Positions 32,521 to 44,013 of a stretch of DNA of 64,000 bases are shown here, in pieces (position 1 is the stretch's first letter; every line of letters starts with the position of its first letter). Below the pieces are notes generated by a model. The model worked only from the letters and a program-made list of their open reading frames with translations, was not told the origin of the DNA and searched no databases. The stretch is taken from positions 48,483,719 to 48,547,718 of the forward strand of contig CM046001.1 of NCBI GenBank assembly GCA_025175895.1, in the 5' to 3' direction. The stretch is from Wurfbainia villosa. Its lineage: Eukaryota > Streptophyta > Magnoliopsida > Zingiberales > Zingiberaceae. The position numbers and the translations under genes were made by a program.

Positions 32521-32939
32521 ATGATATCTGGTGGTTCCACTAACGGAGATTCTAATATAGCACGAAAGAGACATAGTAGAGAAGAATGCACAAATGTTGC
32601 TGTTCTGCCAAAAGCTAGAGGACCCATGATAGGGTTTGATTCTAATGACTTAGAGGGAGTAATGACCCCTCATAAAGATGCCTTGGTCATTCGAGCTCTT
32701 ATTTCCAATTTTGATGTAGGAAGAGTTTTTGTTGATCCGGGTAGTTAAGTGGATATCCTATACAGGTCAACCGTAGAGCAAATGGGAGTTAACATTACTA
32801 ATTTGCAGCCGATCGAAACTTCTTTATTTGGATTTTCAGAGCATGAGGTGCAACCAATGGATCAAATAAAGTTACCTTTATCTTTAGGAGAAGAGCTAAG
32901 AAGGAAAACGGTGCTTATTAATTTTATAGTAGTTGACAT
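32521..32939 (+). pseudogene. pol: Tat gypsy protease, 5' part
   Basis: ISFD-type segment MIGFDSNDLEGVMTPHKDAL, then VIRALISNFDVGRVFVDPGS and DILYRSTVEQM. This is the Tat protease, with Asp-Pro-Gly where Asp-x-Gly is expected and a TAG directly after GS. It is interrupted by element E at the GACAT duplication (32935-32939). Confidence 0.85.
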
Positions 32940-35155
32940 TGTTGGGTTTCCGGCACTTGTGTTCGAACATGTTTCGTAAACATGTGCACAGCGGAAGGAA
33001 TAAAAATAATAAATCTAATTTATTACAACACACACATCACACGTATGCATAGTACAATATGTGTAGACATAACTGTAAATTCAAATTTTGCAATAAAAGG
33101 AAATTTATACTACGTATACCTGACGTATCACGTGTAGCGGGAAAGACATCAACCGGAGCGATCCTCGCTAGAATCTCCTCTATCCGTATCCATGCCGAGT
33201 ATCTTCGGGATGACATCACAAAGTCACGAGCCTCGTCTTCGTATGGGTTACTAGCCTCGTGTTGATGACGATGTGATCGAGAGAAGATCACGATCCGAAT
33301 CAAAATTCGGATCCAAAACGAGTCCTCAAAAACTCGCTTCAACGGAGAGGTATTCATCAACCGTTTGACGAATCCTTCGTCCTCCACCTATGAGGATTAC
33401 CGGAGATCGAATCTCCGGCAAGGCTACCACTATCGGAGCTCCAAACGTCGTCCAAACGACGCTCCGACAAGAAGGAAACAAGCTGTCCAGAAAACTGGAC
33501 AGCTTTGGTGGAGGAATAGGGGCCGGCCAAATAAGGAAGATTGAGGCTCAGCTTGTCGCCGGACCCAAAGGAGATCACCGGAGCTCCTCCGGCAGCAGTT
33601 CGACGCCAGCAAGGGGAGAGGACGGCAGCTGCTGGACGCCGGCAAGGGGCTTGGGCGGTGGTGGGTGGCGGCAAGAGGAGGGCGCCGACTACTCCAAGGA
33701 GAAGTGGGCGGCAACTTTAGGGTTGCAAGGATTAGGGCTTAACAAAACCCATAAGCCCTATTTTATAGATAACAAATTCTCTTAATGGTTATCGGATCAT
33801 AACCAAAAGCCCGTTAACCCGCTCCATTAATTTAAGTTAAAATAAACCAAACCATGATGGTTTATTTTAAGTTAAAATGAACTAAACCAACTTTGGTTCA
33901 TTCGTTTAAAACAAACCAAACCCCTTTGCTTTATTCTCCTCCAATGGATTAGAACCAAACCAATTTGGTTCATCCATCAAGTCTTCATAAGACACGGCCC
34001 ATCCATGCTTCCATTGCGACTGAAACGATTTCATGCTCGCTCCATGTTTGGTCCAACCAAACCTAGTTTCTCTCGGTCTGAGAATCTCATTCTCAAGCTC
34101 GTTTTAAATCCTTCGGATTACGCTCGTTGTGCGTGTGACCAAATAGGTTCTCGATTAATGTTGGTCATCTATAATTAACCATTAATTATAAAATGATAAA
34201 GAGTGGCACCTAGTAGTACATCATGATCACAATTAACCGAAAAGATCAACGGTTGATCCAGAACTATTTCTGAAACCCTTCAGCAGCTCGAATGAAATGT
34301 GCCCCATTCCCTTCACTCATCTTATACCCACTTGGTTCAGGAAATGGTCTGTAGTGTCAGTCCCCACTAGGCTGACTACGTCACACCTAGCCCAAGTATC
34401 ATTTCCTCGTCCTACGAATTCTAGTTACTGCACATGTATTGAAGAGTACCTTACTCTAAACATGTAATGCTTTGGCCAAATACTTTAGTAACAATCAGAC
34501 GAGAGGCCATGAGTATACATCTCCTAGCATGGAGTGGTAAATCCTTTATAGGCTATTCAAATACCTTCGATCACTTTGACTTATACCCAATCATCCCGGG
34601 TCCACATATCCTTAGAGATGTTTGCTTATGATGTCAAGGCATAAGTCTTCATGATTAAGATGACTTGAATACCACAAGTCAAAGGAATATCGCACTTAAG
34701 CTAGAGTAAGAACTTCATTGACATATCTATATATGCAGAGAACCATATGAAGTCTTACGGCTAGTCACTCCAATGAACTAGTTACCATAACTAGCATCCA
34801 CAATTAACTCCAGACATCACAATGTCTTCAGCCAGTGAGAATCAGCTGCTTGGATACACCAAGGAGTATACCTCATGCTAGTCTCGACAGAATCAATGGT
34901 GTCCAAATCCATCAATTCATAGACTAGGGATAATTTCGATACATCACAATTACACATGTAGAGATACTCACTAGTTGTGATCAAATCACAAATTCTTTCA
35001 TGCTGTGAATCATATCGTGGACATTCAGTAAATGAGTTTAAGATCCAATCAAATACATGAAAACATGTATACTCAAATAGTGAATCTTCATTTATCATAT
35101 AAATGGTTTAAACATAAGGCGATTGCCTTAGGACATCTCTCATATATTACTAACA
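32940..35155 (-). repeat. Element E 3' LTR
   Basis: 2216 bp, TGTTGGGTTTCC to ATTACTAACA. TATA 33761-33768. Contains the longest form (93 codons) of the sense U3 ORF at 35098-34817. Confidence 0.93.
33761..33768 (-). promoter_or_regulatory. TATA box, E 3' LTR
   Basis: CTATAAAA on the minus strand. Confidence 0.5.
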
Positions 35156-36093
35156 TACTGTAGGAATGTATACTGAAAAGTCTATCTTTTGTATGAACAT
35201 CTTTATTTTGAAATAAGAATCACATGATCATTGTTTCCATATTTTTATGGTTATGCAATATTGTCTAATACTTTACATTGTAGATAACATGGTGTGAGGT
35301 GTCACATAGGAGATCATGTTATCGACCCCTTGAAAAGTATAAGTAAAGGCTCAACACCGAGATGACTTTGGACAAACCATCGGAATGGTTGTAGTGTGAT
35401 TTGGTGTTGGTTTGTCTTGACTATAGAATCACACTAGTGCACTTTGTGTGTATTGAGCAGGACCGACTTAGAGGTGATTCGATTTATTACTGACTACATA
35501 ATCGAATCGGACCTCAAATATTATTTAGTACATGCTCTTAATCCCGATATAATAATGGGCACATATACTTAGTAGTCATCCCTTTGATTTACCAATGGGC
35601 GAGATTTATAGATTAAATCGATAGGCTCGGTAAGTTAGGAGGTGATATTATTTATATTGTGTGCCGTTGATTATAGGAGGAAACCGTGTCCTATATATTA
35701 GGATGATGATGTCCCCTTGAGGAGCTCATAAGGTTCATCATGTAAACCCTGCAGGTGGACATAGTCCGGCATGATGAAAAGGTTGAGTGGTACTACTCAA
35801 GGAGTTAGATGTTGATTAATTAATGGTTAGTAAATTAATTAATCGACGGGCATTCGAGATCTTAAACATGGGGAGAAAATGTACAAATAATATATAGAGC
35901 TCATATTATCATATGGGGGTTGGTGAGGTAGATCAATGATGATCCTTTAGTGGATTGGATCATCATTAGTGAATCGGACTTTATGTGGGCTTAATCCATG
36001 GGTGGCCAAGATCCAACTCCTCCTCATGGTCCCTAATGTAGCCTATTAACACCTCATGAAGCTTAGATCCAATGTATAGAAACAAAACTCTAA

Positions 36094-36202
36094 GATCCAT
36101 AGGTAGAGATTAAATCTCTAAGATCCGACGGTTGAGATTAAATCTCTAGATCCGATGGTTGAGATTAAATTCCTAGAACCAATGGAGGAGATTAATTCAT
36201 GA
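36094..36202 (+). repeat. 27-bp direct repeats upstream of D 5' LTR TATA
   Basis: Four units with consensus GATCCGACGGTTGAGATTAA plus ATCTCTA, starting at 36094, 36122, 36149 and 36176. Counterparts: 43017-43125 and (inverted) 57022-57133. Confidence 0.8.
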
Positions 36203-36215
36203 CTTATCCCTAACT

Positions 36216-36225
36216 CTATAAAAGG
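36216..36225 (+). promoter_or_regulatory. TATA box, D 5' LTR
   Basis: CTATAAAAGG, 14 bp after the last 27-bp repeat. Confidence 0.6.
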
Positions 36226-37088
36226 AGGGCATGGGAGTAGGCATGAACAATAATCAAGGAGAGCTAGGGTTTTGGGCGGCAAGGGAGAGGAATCCTAATT
36301 GAGATAGGATTAGGGTTAGGGTTTGGAAGCTTGGGCGGCACCAAATAAGGAAGGTTTCTTTCTTCTTCCTCCTCTTGTGGCCGGCGTCCAGCATCTTTTC
36401 CAGCCCCTTCCAGCCCTTGGACAGCACCCAAAAGGCCCTACTTTCTTCTCCTTAGGTGGTGGAAACAAGATATAGGGGTTCCCTTGGTGTCTTGGTTGTT
36501 TTCCATCATCCTCTCCTCCTTCTAGTTGGCCGGCGGCAAGGATTTTGTTTGCTCCTTGTTGGTTGGTTTTAGGGAGGAGAAAAACTTTGTTTCTATTCTT
36601 CCTCTTGCTTTGGAAGAGCAAGGAAGGAAGATTTGCGATCTAGGAGCTTCGACTTTTGGTAGAGCGTCGCCCACACGACGTCCAAAAGGAGGAAGGACAT
36701 ACATTAGAAGATCAAGAGGTATATCTATTCTCTTTTCTCTTTTGTTTGTTGCTTGTTTTTTGTTTTTCAATTACACGCATGTTATAAATCTGTAAATGGA
36801 TAAATAATACTTGGATCCCGAGCATAAACACGAAAATCGGCGATCCGGACATCGTCTATTCCGCGGCTACTCGTAGAATAGAGGATGGTCGCTTTAACAA
36901 CTAGTTTGTTCAAGTGACCTCTCTAAACGAATAGCACGACGATGACTTGGTAGTTTGGGAAATCCCTTTTGTCTAGGATTAAATTTTTTTAATCCGAGGA
37001 CATCGAAGGGATCACCATGGATAAGCTATCGAGGTGAAGTGGGAAGCGAAGTTTCCCCTCACAGACTCGATAAGCAAAACCCTTCAAT

Positions 37089-37101
37089 TGGTATCAGAGC
37101 C
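37089..37101 (+). other. Element D primer binding site
   Basis: TGGTATCAGAGCC, perfect initiator Met-tRNA match, two bases from the LTR. Confidence 0.95.
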
Positions 37102-38127
37102 AAGGTTTCCGGTTTTGTGTGTTTAGGGTTTGGTTAATTTTTATGCACTTTTTCATATATTATATGTGTTGGATAATAGTAAGATATGCGTAGTTTAAGT
37201 CTTTGGTTGCAGGCATAAGATCCGACTATTATGGCCATATGTGTGTAAATATTTATTTTATTGAATCCTCGGGGTTGACGAGGCTAGTATTTAGTTTTTG
37301 TAAATTAAATACGACATTGTTTAGCCACTCTTTATTTTATTTTACTTTCGATCTAGATTTCATGTACACTCCCTCGTGGAGTATAGGATTGATGGAAGTA
37401 AATTAAAATAGGTTTTAGTCTCAGCTCGGATCTCCAGATGGCTTGTGCATGGCGTAGGAGGAGCGGACGAGATAGCGATGTGACGGGAGACATATTGAAG
37501 ACAAAAGCCAAAATAGTTGGAAAATAATTTTATTTTTCATATTTATTGCTTTTTTTTATATGCATGTCGTAGGCTAGGAAAATTCCTCAATTTCAAATTA
37601 CTAAATGGGAGAGGGAATTTTTAAAATTCCCACGGCCTCCATTACGATTTGACATGTGATGCAAACAAACTTGCACGTCGACTCTGAGTGCCTTCCTCGA
37701 TATCGGATGGGTTTGTTTGCGGATCACAAGGTCGAATATGGTTATAGGAAATTATTAAGGAGCATGTGTACTTGTCCATCGTAAGGCACATAACCCGAGA
37801 TAATTACCATCGTACCGAGTAATGGTGAACACTTAGATACAAATATAAGTATCCTCCGCATCGGAGTCACTGCTTTTATTTGTAGGGCCAAAGCGGAACC
37901 AACTATTAATTTTACTTGTCAAAAAGTTAGGTTGACAAGATAGTAAAATTAATGGGTAAAACCTCCTCTTACAAATGTAGAATTCGTATATATCCACACT
38001 ATCGTGGCATACGATATTCTTGGTGTTTTGAGGTGTTGGTTGATTTTAAAATTTTATTGTTTGAGGAATCAATAATTTTTTGAAATCTAATGTTTTGATT
38101 TATGTGATTCTTAGGTTTTCTTTCAAA
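37102..38127 (+). other. Element D leader
   Basis: About 1.0 kb untranslated between PBS and gag. No ORF of note. Confidence 0.7.
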
Positions 38128-41100
38128 ATGACTTTTAACCCACTTGCTGTGATACTGAAAGAGAACAAACTTACTGGACCCAACTATGTTGATTGGAAGA
38201 GGAATCTAGACATTATCTTGACTGCAGAGGAATACAAATATGTACTCCTCGAAGAGTACCCTCCCAAGCCTACAGATAATTCTGGGGAAAAGGAGAGAGA
38301 GAGCTATAAGAAGTGGATCAAGGCCGATGAGATGGCGCGGTGTTACATTTTGGCATTTATGTCAAATGTACTGCAACATCAGCATCAAGCCATGTCCACT
38401 GCTTATGATATGATGCTCAATCTCAAGGAGCTTTTTGGACACCAGAACCGGGCTGCGAGGCAAGAGGCCATGAGAAACTTGATGACGACCACCATGATCG
38501 AGGGAACACCCGTGAGGGATCATGTTCTCAAGATGATGGCTCATTTGAATGAGCTGGAGGTCTTAGGAGCTGAGATCGATGGGGAAACTCAGGTCGATAT
38601 CATACTCCAGTCTTTGCCTAGGAGTTTTGAGCAGTTTTGCCTCAACTACAACATGAACAAGAGGTTGTATTCGTTGGCGGAACTTCTGACAGAACTCCAG
38701 GCGACAGAGGGACTATTTCATCAGAGTGCTCAAGCGCATGCCGTGGTGACCCAGAAAGTTTCTACTTCTAAGCCGAAAGGCAAGAAGAAGAAGAAACAAA
38801 CCGGGGCGAAGGCGGTGGGAGGTACTCAGGGAGGAGTGAAGAAGCCGAAAGGCAAGTGCTTCACTTGTAAGCAGATTGGACACTGGAAGAAGGACTGCCC
38901 CAACCACAAGAACAAAGGTATATCTTTTGGTCTAGTCGTTGAAACATGTTTAGCGGTGTTATCTACCGACACCTGGTGTGCAGATATGGGAGTCACTGAT
39001 CATGTCTACAATACTTTGCAGGGGATCCAGGAAACTAGACGACTGGCTGAGGGGGAGATTACCATGTACTTGGGCGATGTCACGAAGGTGGCGGCTGTTG
39101 CAGTGGGAGATGTTCATTTATCTTTTGAGAAAAATAAACTTTTGGTTCTTAAAAATTGCCTTTATGTACCCTTGTTTAGAAAGAATTTAATTTTAGTTTC
39201 TAAATTGTTTATGGATGGATATTCTATTTCTTTTAATGACAGAGTTGTTATAAGAAGGAATAGGGACATTATCTATTCGGGTGCATTGATAGGAAATTTG
39301 TACACACTTGAACCAAAACCTCCCACGATGTAAATTGAAGTTAATAACTCATCTTCTAATTCCAATAAGAGAAAAGAACCTTCGAAGATGAACCAAACAT
39401 ATCTTTGGCATCTTAGGCTTGGTCACATTAACCTAAGCAGAATTCAAAGGTTGATAGCTGATGGACCTTTGGGTTCATTAGTGGTGGAGGATATCCCAAC
39501 CTATGAATCTTGCTTGGAGGGTAAGATGACTAAGAGGCCTTTTAAGGCCAAGGGATATAGAGCCAAAGATGTGTTAGAATTGGTTAATTCTTATTTGTGT
39601 GGTCCTATGTCTATCCAGGCTAGAGGTGGTTTTGAGTATTTCGTCTCTTTTATAGACGATTACTCAAGATATGGATACATTTACCTGATGCACCACAATT
39701 CTGAATGCTTTGACAAGTTCAAAGAATTCAAGGCTGATTTGGAGAAACGTCAAGGTAAAAGTATCAAGACACTACGATCTGATCGTGGTGGTGAGCACCT
39801 CTTGGGAGAGTTTAGGAACTACTTATCAAAGGATGGGATTCAATCCCAATTGACTGCACCTGGCACACCCTAGTAGAACGGTATAGCAGAGCGAAGGAAT
39901 AGGACTCTTATGGAGATGGTTAGATCGATGATGAGTTATTCTGACTTGCCAGATTCGTTCTGGGTATATGCTCTAGAACCGACGGTGTACATTCTGAACT
40001 TGGTTCCATCTAAATCAGTGCCTTCTACTCTCACAGAGTTGTGGACTGGGCGAAAGCCTAGTCTAAGACATATTTGGATATGGGGGAGTCCAGCACATGT
40101 GCTGAAGGTAGATGCTGGTACGTTGGAAACTCGTACAGAAGTACGCTTGTTCGTTGGCTATCCCAGGGGAACGAAGGGTGGATTGTTTTATAGTCCTAGA
40201 GATCAGAGGGTGATCGTTAGCACGAACGCCAGATTTCTAGATGAAGACTATGTGATGAGCCACAAGCCCAAGAGTAAAATTGTTCTGGAGGAGTTAAAAG
40301 GGGAAGTCACTTCTTTAGTACCACCGGTACAAGAGGATATACCATATGTCACTGCACCGCGTGTCACAGAGGATACACAGATGATACCTCATCGTAGTGG
40401 GAGGGTTGTGAGACAGCCTGATAGATTCATGTTCTTGGGAGAATCTTCTGATTTAGTCCCTGGTGAACATGAACTTGATCCCTGGACATATGACGAGGCA
40501 ATCCAAGATAAAGATGCAGTATCTTTGCAAAGTGCAATGAATGCTGAGATTGAATCTATGGATTCAAATCAGGTCTGGGAGCTAATAGAACCACCCGATG
40601 GTGTAAAAACCATTGGATACAAGTAGATCTACAAGAGAAAGAGAGGAATAGATGGGAAGGTTGAGACCTTCAAAGTGAGGCTTGTTGCGAAGGGGTATAC
40701 TCAGAAAGAGGGTATCGATTATGAGGAGACCTTTTCGCCGGTAGCCATGCTTAAGTCTATCCGGATTCTCTTATGCATAGTAGCTCATATGGATTATGAG
40801 GTGTGGAAGATGGATGTCAAGATAGCTTTCCTTAATTGAAGTCTTGAGGAAAACATCTACATGAAGCAACCAGAGGGATTCATTGCTAAGGGCAAAGAGC
40901 ATCTTGTATGTAAGCTTAATCGGTCCATTTATGGATTGAAACAAGCTTCGAGGTCTTGGAACATCCGCTTTGATGAGGTGATCCAGTCTTATGGATTTAT
41001 TCAAAGTCTGGATGAGTCTTGTGTATACAAGAGATGTGACGGAAACGTAGTGGTATTTCTTGTACTATACGTAGATGACATTTTGTTGATTGGCAACAAT

Positions 41101-42048
41101 ATGAAGGTGTTATCAGACGTAAGAGTATGGTTGTCCAAAAAGTTTGATATGAAGGACTTGGGAGATGTGGGACACATCCTTGGGATCAAGGTTATAAGGG
41201 ATCGCATGAAAAGGATGTTGTGCTTATCCCAAGCTTCATACATAGACACGATTATGGAGCATTTTAGCATGCAGAACTCCAAGAAGAGTTTTCTACCTTT
41301 CAGGCATGGAGTTCCTTTATCTAAGGAGATGTGTCCTAGATCATCTGAGGAGATAGAGGAGATGAAGGTGGTTCCTTATACTTCAGCAGTAGGAAGCCTC
41401 ATGTATGCGATACTTTGTACGAAACCAGATATCTGCTTTGCCATGGGCATGGTCAGCAGATATCAGAGTAATCCAAGATAGGGACATTGGACTGCGGTAA
41501 AGCATATATTGAAGTACCTGAGAAGGACTAGGGATTATATGCTGGTTTACCGAGCAGACCAATTACTCCCTGTGGGTTACACAGATTCCGACTTCCAATC
41601 TGATAGGGATAACAGTAAGTCTACCTCAGGTTTTGTGTTTACTTTGGGAGTTGGAGCCATTGTATGGAGGAGTGTCAAGCAGAAGTGCATGGCGGACTCC
41701 ACCATGGAAGCTGAGTATGTGGCAGCCTCTGAGGTGGCCAAAGAAGCTGTATGGCTCAGGAACTTCCTGATGGACTTGGATGTGATTCCTGGTTTGCCCA
41801 GAACTATCACAATTTATTGTGATAATAGTGGTGTAGTTGCAAACTCGAAGGAACCACGAGCCCATAAGGCTAGTAAACACATAGAGCGCAAGTACCACCT
41901 GATATGAGAAATCGTAAAGAGAGGAGAAGTTGCTGTGGCCAAGATTGCATCGGAGGATAACCTGGCAGATCCTTTCACTAAGGCCCTTCCGGCGAGAGCT
42001 TTTGATAAGCATGTGGAGGGAATGGGGATCAGATGTATGGCAGTTTGA
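38128..42048 (+). pseudogene. gag-pol: Element D gag-pol polyprotein, one frame with six stops
   Basis: The start is MTFNPLAVILKENKLTGPNY at 38128, the usual Gag start of the group. The frame stays open-aligned over 1307 codons to TGA 42046-42048. Order: Gag domain (residues 1 to about 210), Lys-rich linker, zinc knuckle CFTCKQIGHWKKDC (residue 244 on), protease with Asp-Met-Gly instead of Asp-Thr-Gly (about 286), GAG-pre-integrase finger (WHLRLGHIN...CESCLEGK), integrase (first catalytic Asp replaced: NSYLCGP; FIDDYSRYG and AERRNRT kept), RT (LYVDDILLIGNN near 41070) and RNase H (STMEAEYVAASE). Stops: TAA 39331, TAG 39871, TAG 40624, TGA 40837, TAG 41479, TGA 41905. There is no frameshift. 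Confidence 0.93.
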
Positions 42049-42070
42049 AGACAACATAGTCTTTTAGTAT

Positions 42071-42081
42071 AAGTGGGAGAT
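42071..42081 (+). other. Element D polypurine tract
   Basis: AAGTGGGAGAT directly before the 3' LTR. Confidence 0.8.
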
Positions 42082-44008
42082 TGTAGGGATGTATACTGAA
42101 AAGTCTATCTTTTGTATGAACATCTTTATTTTGAAATAAGAATCACATGATCATTGTTTGCATATTTTTATGGTTATGCAATATTGTCTAATACTTTACA
42201 TTGTAGATAACATGGTGTGTGGTGTCGCACAGGAGATCATGTTATCGGCCCCTTGAAAAGTGTAAGTAAAGGCTCACAACTGAGATGACTTTGGACAAAC
42301 CATCGGAATGGTTGTAGTGTGATTTGGTATTGGTTTGTCTTGACCATAGATTCACACTAGTGCACTTTGTGTGTATTGAGCAGGACTAACTTAGAGGTGA
42401 TTCGATTTATTACTGACTACATAATCGAATCGGACCTCAAATATTATTTACTACATGCTCTTAATCCCGATATAATAACGGGCACATATACTTAGTAGTC
42501 ATCCCTTTGATTTACCAATGGGCGAGATTAATAGATTAAATCGATAGGCTCGGTAGGTTGGGAGATGATATTATTTATATGGTGTGCCGTTGATTATAGG
42601 AGGAAATCATGTTCTATATATTAGGATGATGATGTCCCCTTGAGGAGCTCATAAGGTTCATCATGTAAACCCTACAGGTGGACTTGGTCCGACATGATGA
42701 AAAGGTTGAGTGGTACTACCCAAGGAGTTAGATGTTGATTAATTAATGGTCAGTAAATTAATTAATCGACGGACATTTGAGATCTTAAACACGGGGAGAA
42801 AATGTACAAATAATATATGGAGCCTATATTATCATATGGGGGTTGGTGAGGTAGATCAATGATGATCCTTTAGTGGATTGGATCATCATTAGTGGATCGG
42901 ACTTTATGTGGGCTTGATCCATGGGTGGCCAAGATCCAACTCCTCCTCATGGTCCCTAATGTAGCCTATTAACACCTCATGAAGCTTAGATCCAATGGAT
43001 AGAAACAAAACTCTAAGATCCATAGGTAGAGATTAAATCTCTAAGATTCAACGGTTGAGATTAAATCTCTAGATCCGACGGTTGAGATTAAATCCCTAGA
43101 ACCAATGGAGGAGATTAATTCATGACATATCCCTAACTCTATAAAAGGAGGGCATGGGAGTTGTCGTGAACAATAATCAAGGAGAGCTAGGGTTTTGGGC
43201 GGCAAGGGAGAGGAATCCTAGTTGAGATAGGATTAGGGTTAGGGTTTGGAAGCTTGGGCGGCACCAAATAAGGAAGGTTTCTTTCTTCTTCCTCCTCTTG
43301 TGGCCGACATCCAGCATCTTTTCCAGCCCCTTCCAGCCCTTGGCTGGCACCCAAAAGGCCCTACTTTCTTCTCATTAGGTGGTGGAAACAAGATATAGGG
43401 GTTCCCTTGGTGTCTTGGTTGTTTTCCATCATCCTCTCCTCCTTCTAGTTGGCCGGCGGCAAGGATTTTGTTTGCTCCTTGTTGGTTGGTTTTAGGGAGG
43501 AGAAAAACCTTGTTTCTATTCTTATTCTTGTTTTGGAAGAGCAAGGAAGGAAGATTTGTGATCTAGGAGCTTCGACTTTTGGTAAAGCATCGCCCACACG
43601 ACGTCCAAACGGAGGAAGGACATACATTAGAAGATCAAGAGGTATATCTATTCTTTTTTCTCTTTTGTTTGTTGCTTGTTTTTGTTTTTCAATTACAAGC
43701 ATGTTATAAATCTATAAATGGCTAAATAATACTTTGATCTCGAGCATAAACACGAAAACCGACGATTCGAACATCGTCTATTCCGCGGCTACTCGTAGAA
43801 TAGAGGATGGTCGCTTGAACAACTAGTTTGTTCAAGTGACCTCTCTAAACGAATAGCACGACGATGACTTGGTGGTTTGGGCAATCCCTTTTGTCTAGGA
43901 TTAAATTTTTTTAAACTGGGGACATCGAAGGGATCGCCATGGACAAGCTACCGAGGTGAAGTGGGAAGCGATGTTTCCCCTCATGGACTCGATAAGAAAA
44001 GCCCTTCA
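42082..44008 (+). repeat. Element D 3' LTR
   Basis: TGTAGGGATG to GCCCTTCA, 1927 bp, partner of 35159-37086. TATA 43139-43148; 27-bp repeats 43017-43125; hairpins 42858-42890 and 43809-43841. Confidence 0.93.
43139..43148 (+). promoter_or_regulatory. TATA box, D 3' LTR
   Basis: CTATAAAAGG; would drive read-out into element E sequence. Confidence 0.55.
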
Positions 44009-44013
44009 CAAAC

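Larger units (their letters stand above)
35159..37086 (+). repeat. Element D 5' LTR
   Basis: TGTAGGAATG to ACCCTTCA. Inverted repeats at 35810-35847, 35935-35967 and 36887-36919, four 27-bp direct repeats (36094-36202) just upstream of TATA (36216-36225), and a sense ORF (36526-36795) in the probable transcribed part. Confidence 0.93.
35159..44008 (+). mobile_element. Element D: complete Angela/TAR-like Copia retrotransposon in E
   Basis: LTRs 35159-37086 and 42082-44008 (1928 and 1927 bp), PBS 37089-37101, a single gag-pol frame 38128-42048, PPT 42071-42081. Flanks CATAC (35154-35158) and CAAAC (44009-44013) fit a 5-bp target duplication, originally CAGAC as in the uninterrupted sister element C. 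The first 310 bases of the LTRs differ at about a dozen positions. It lies right at the E 3' LTR/PPT junction. Confidence 0.95.

Noticed and set aside
37089..37101. TGGTATCAGAGCC sites as parts of tRNA genes
   Set aside because: They lie at LTR edges and lack a tRNA body; they are primer binding sites.
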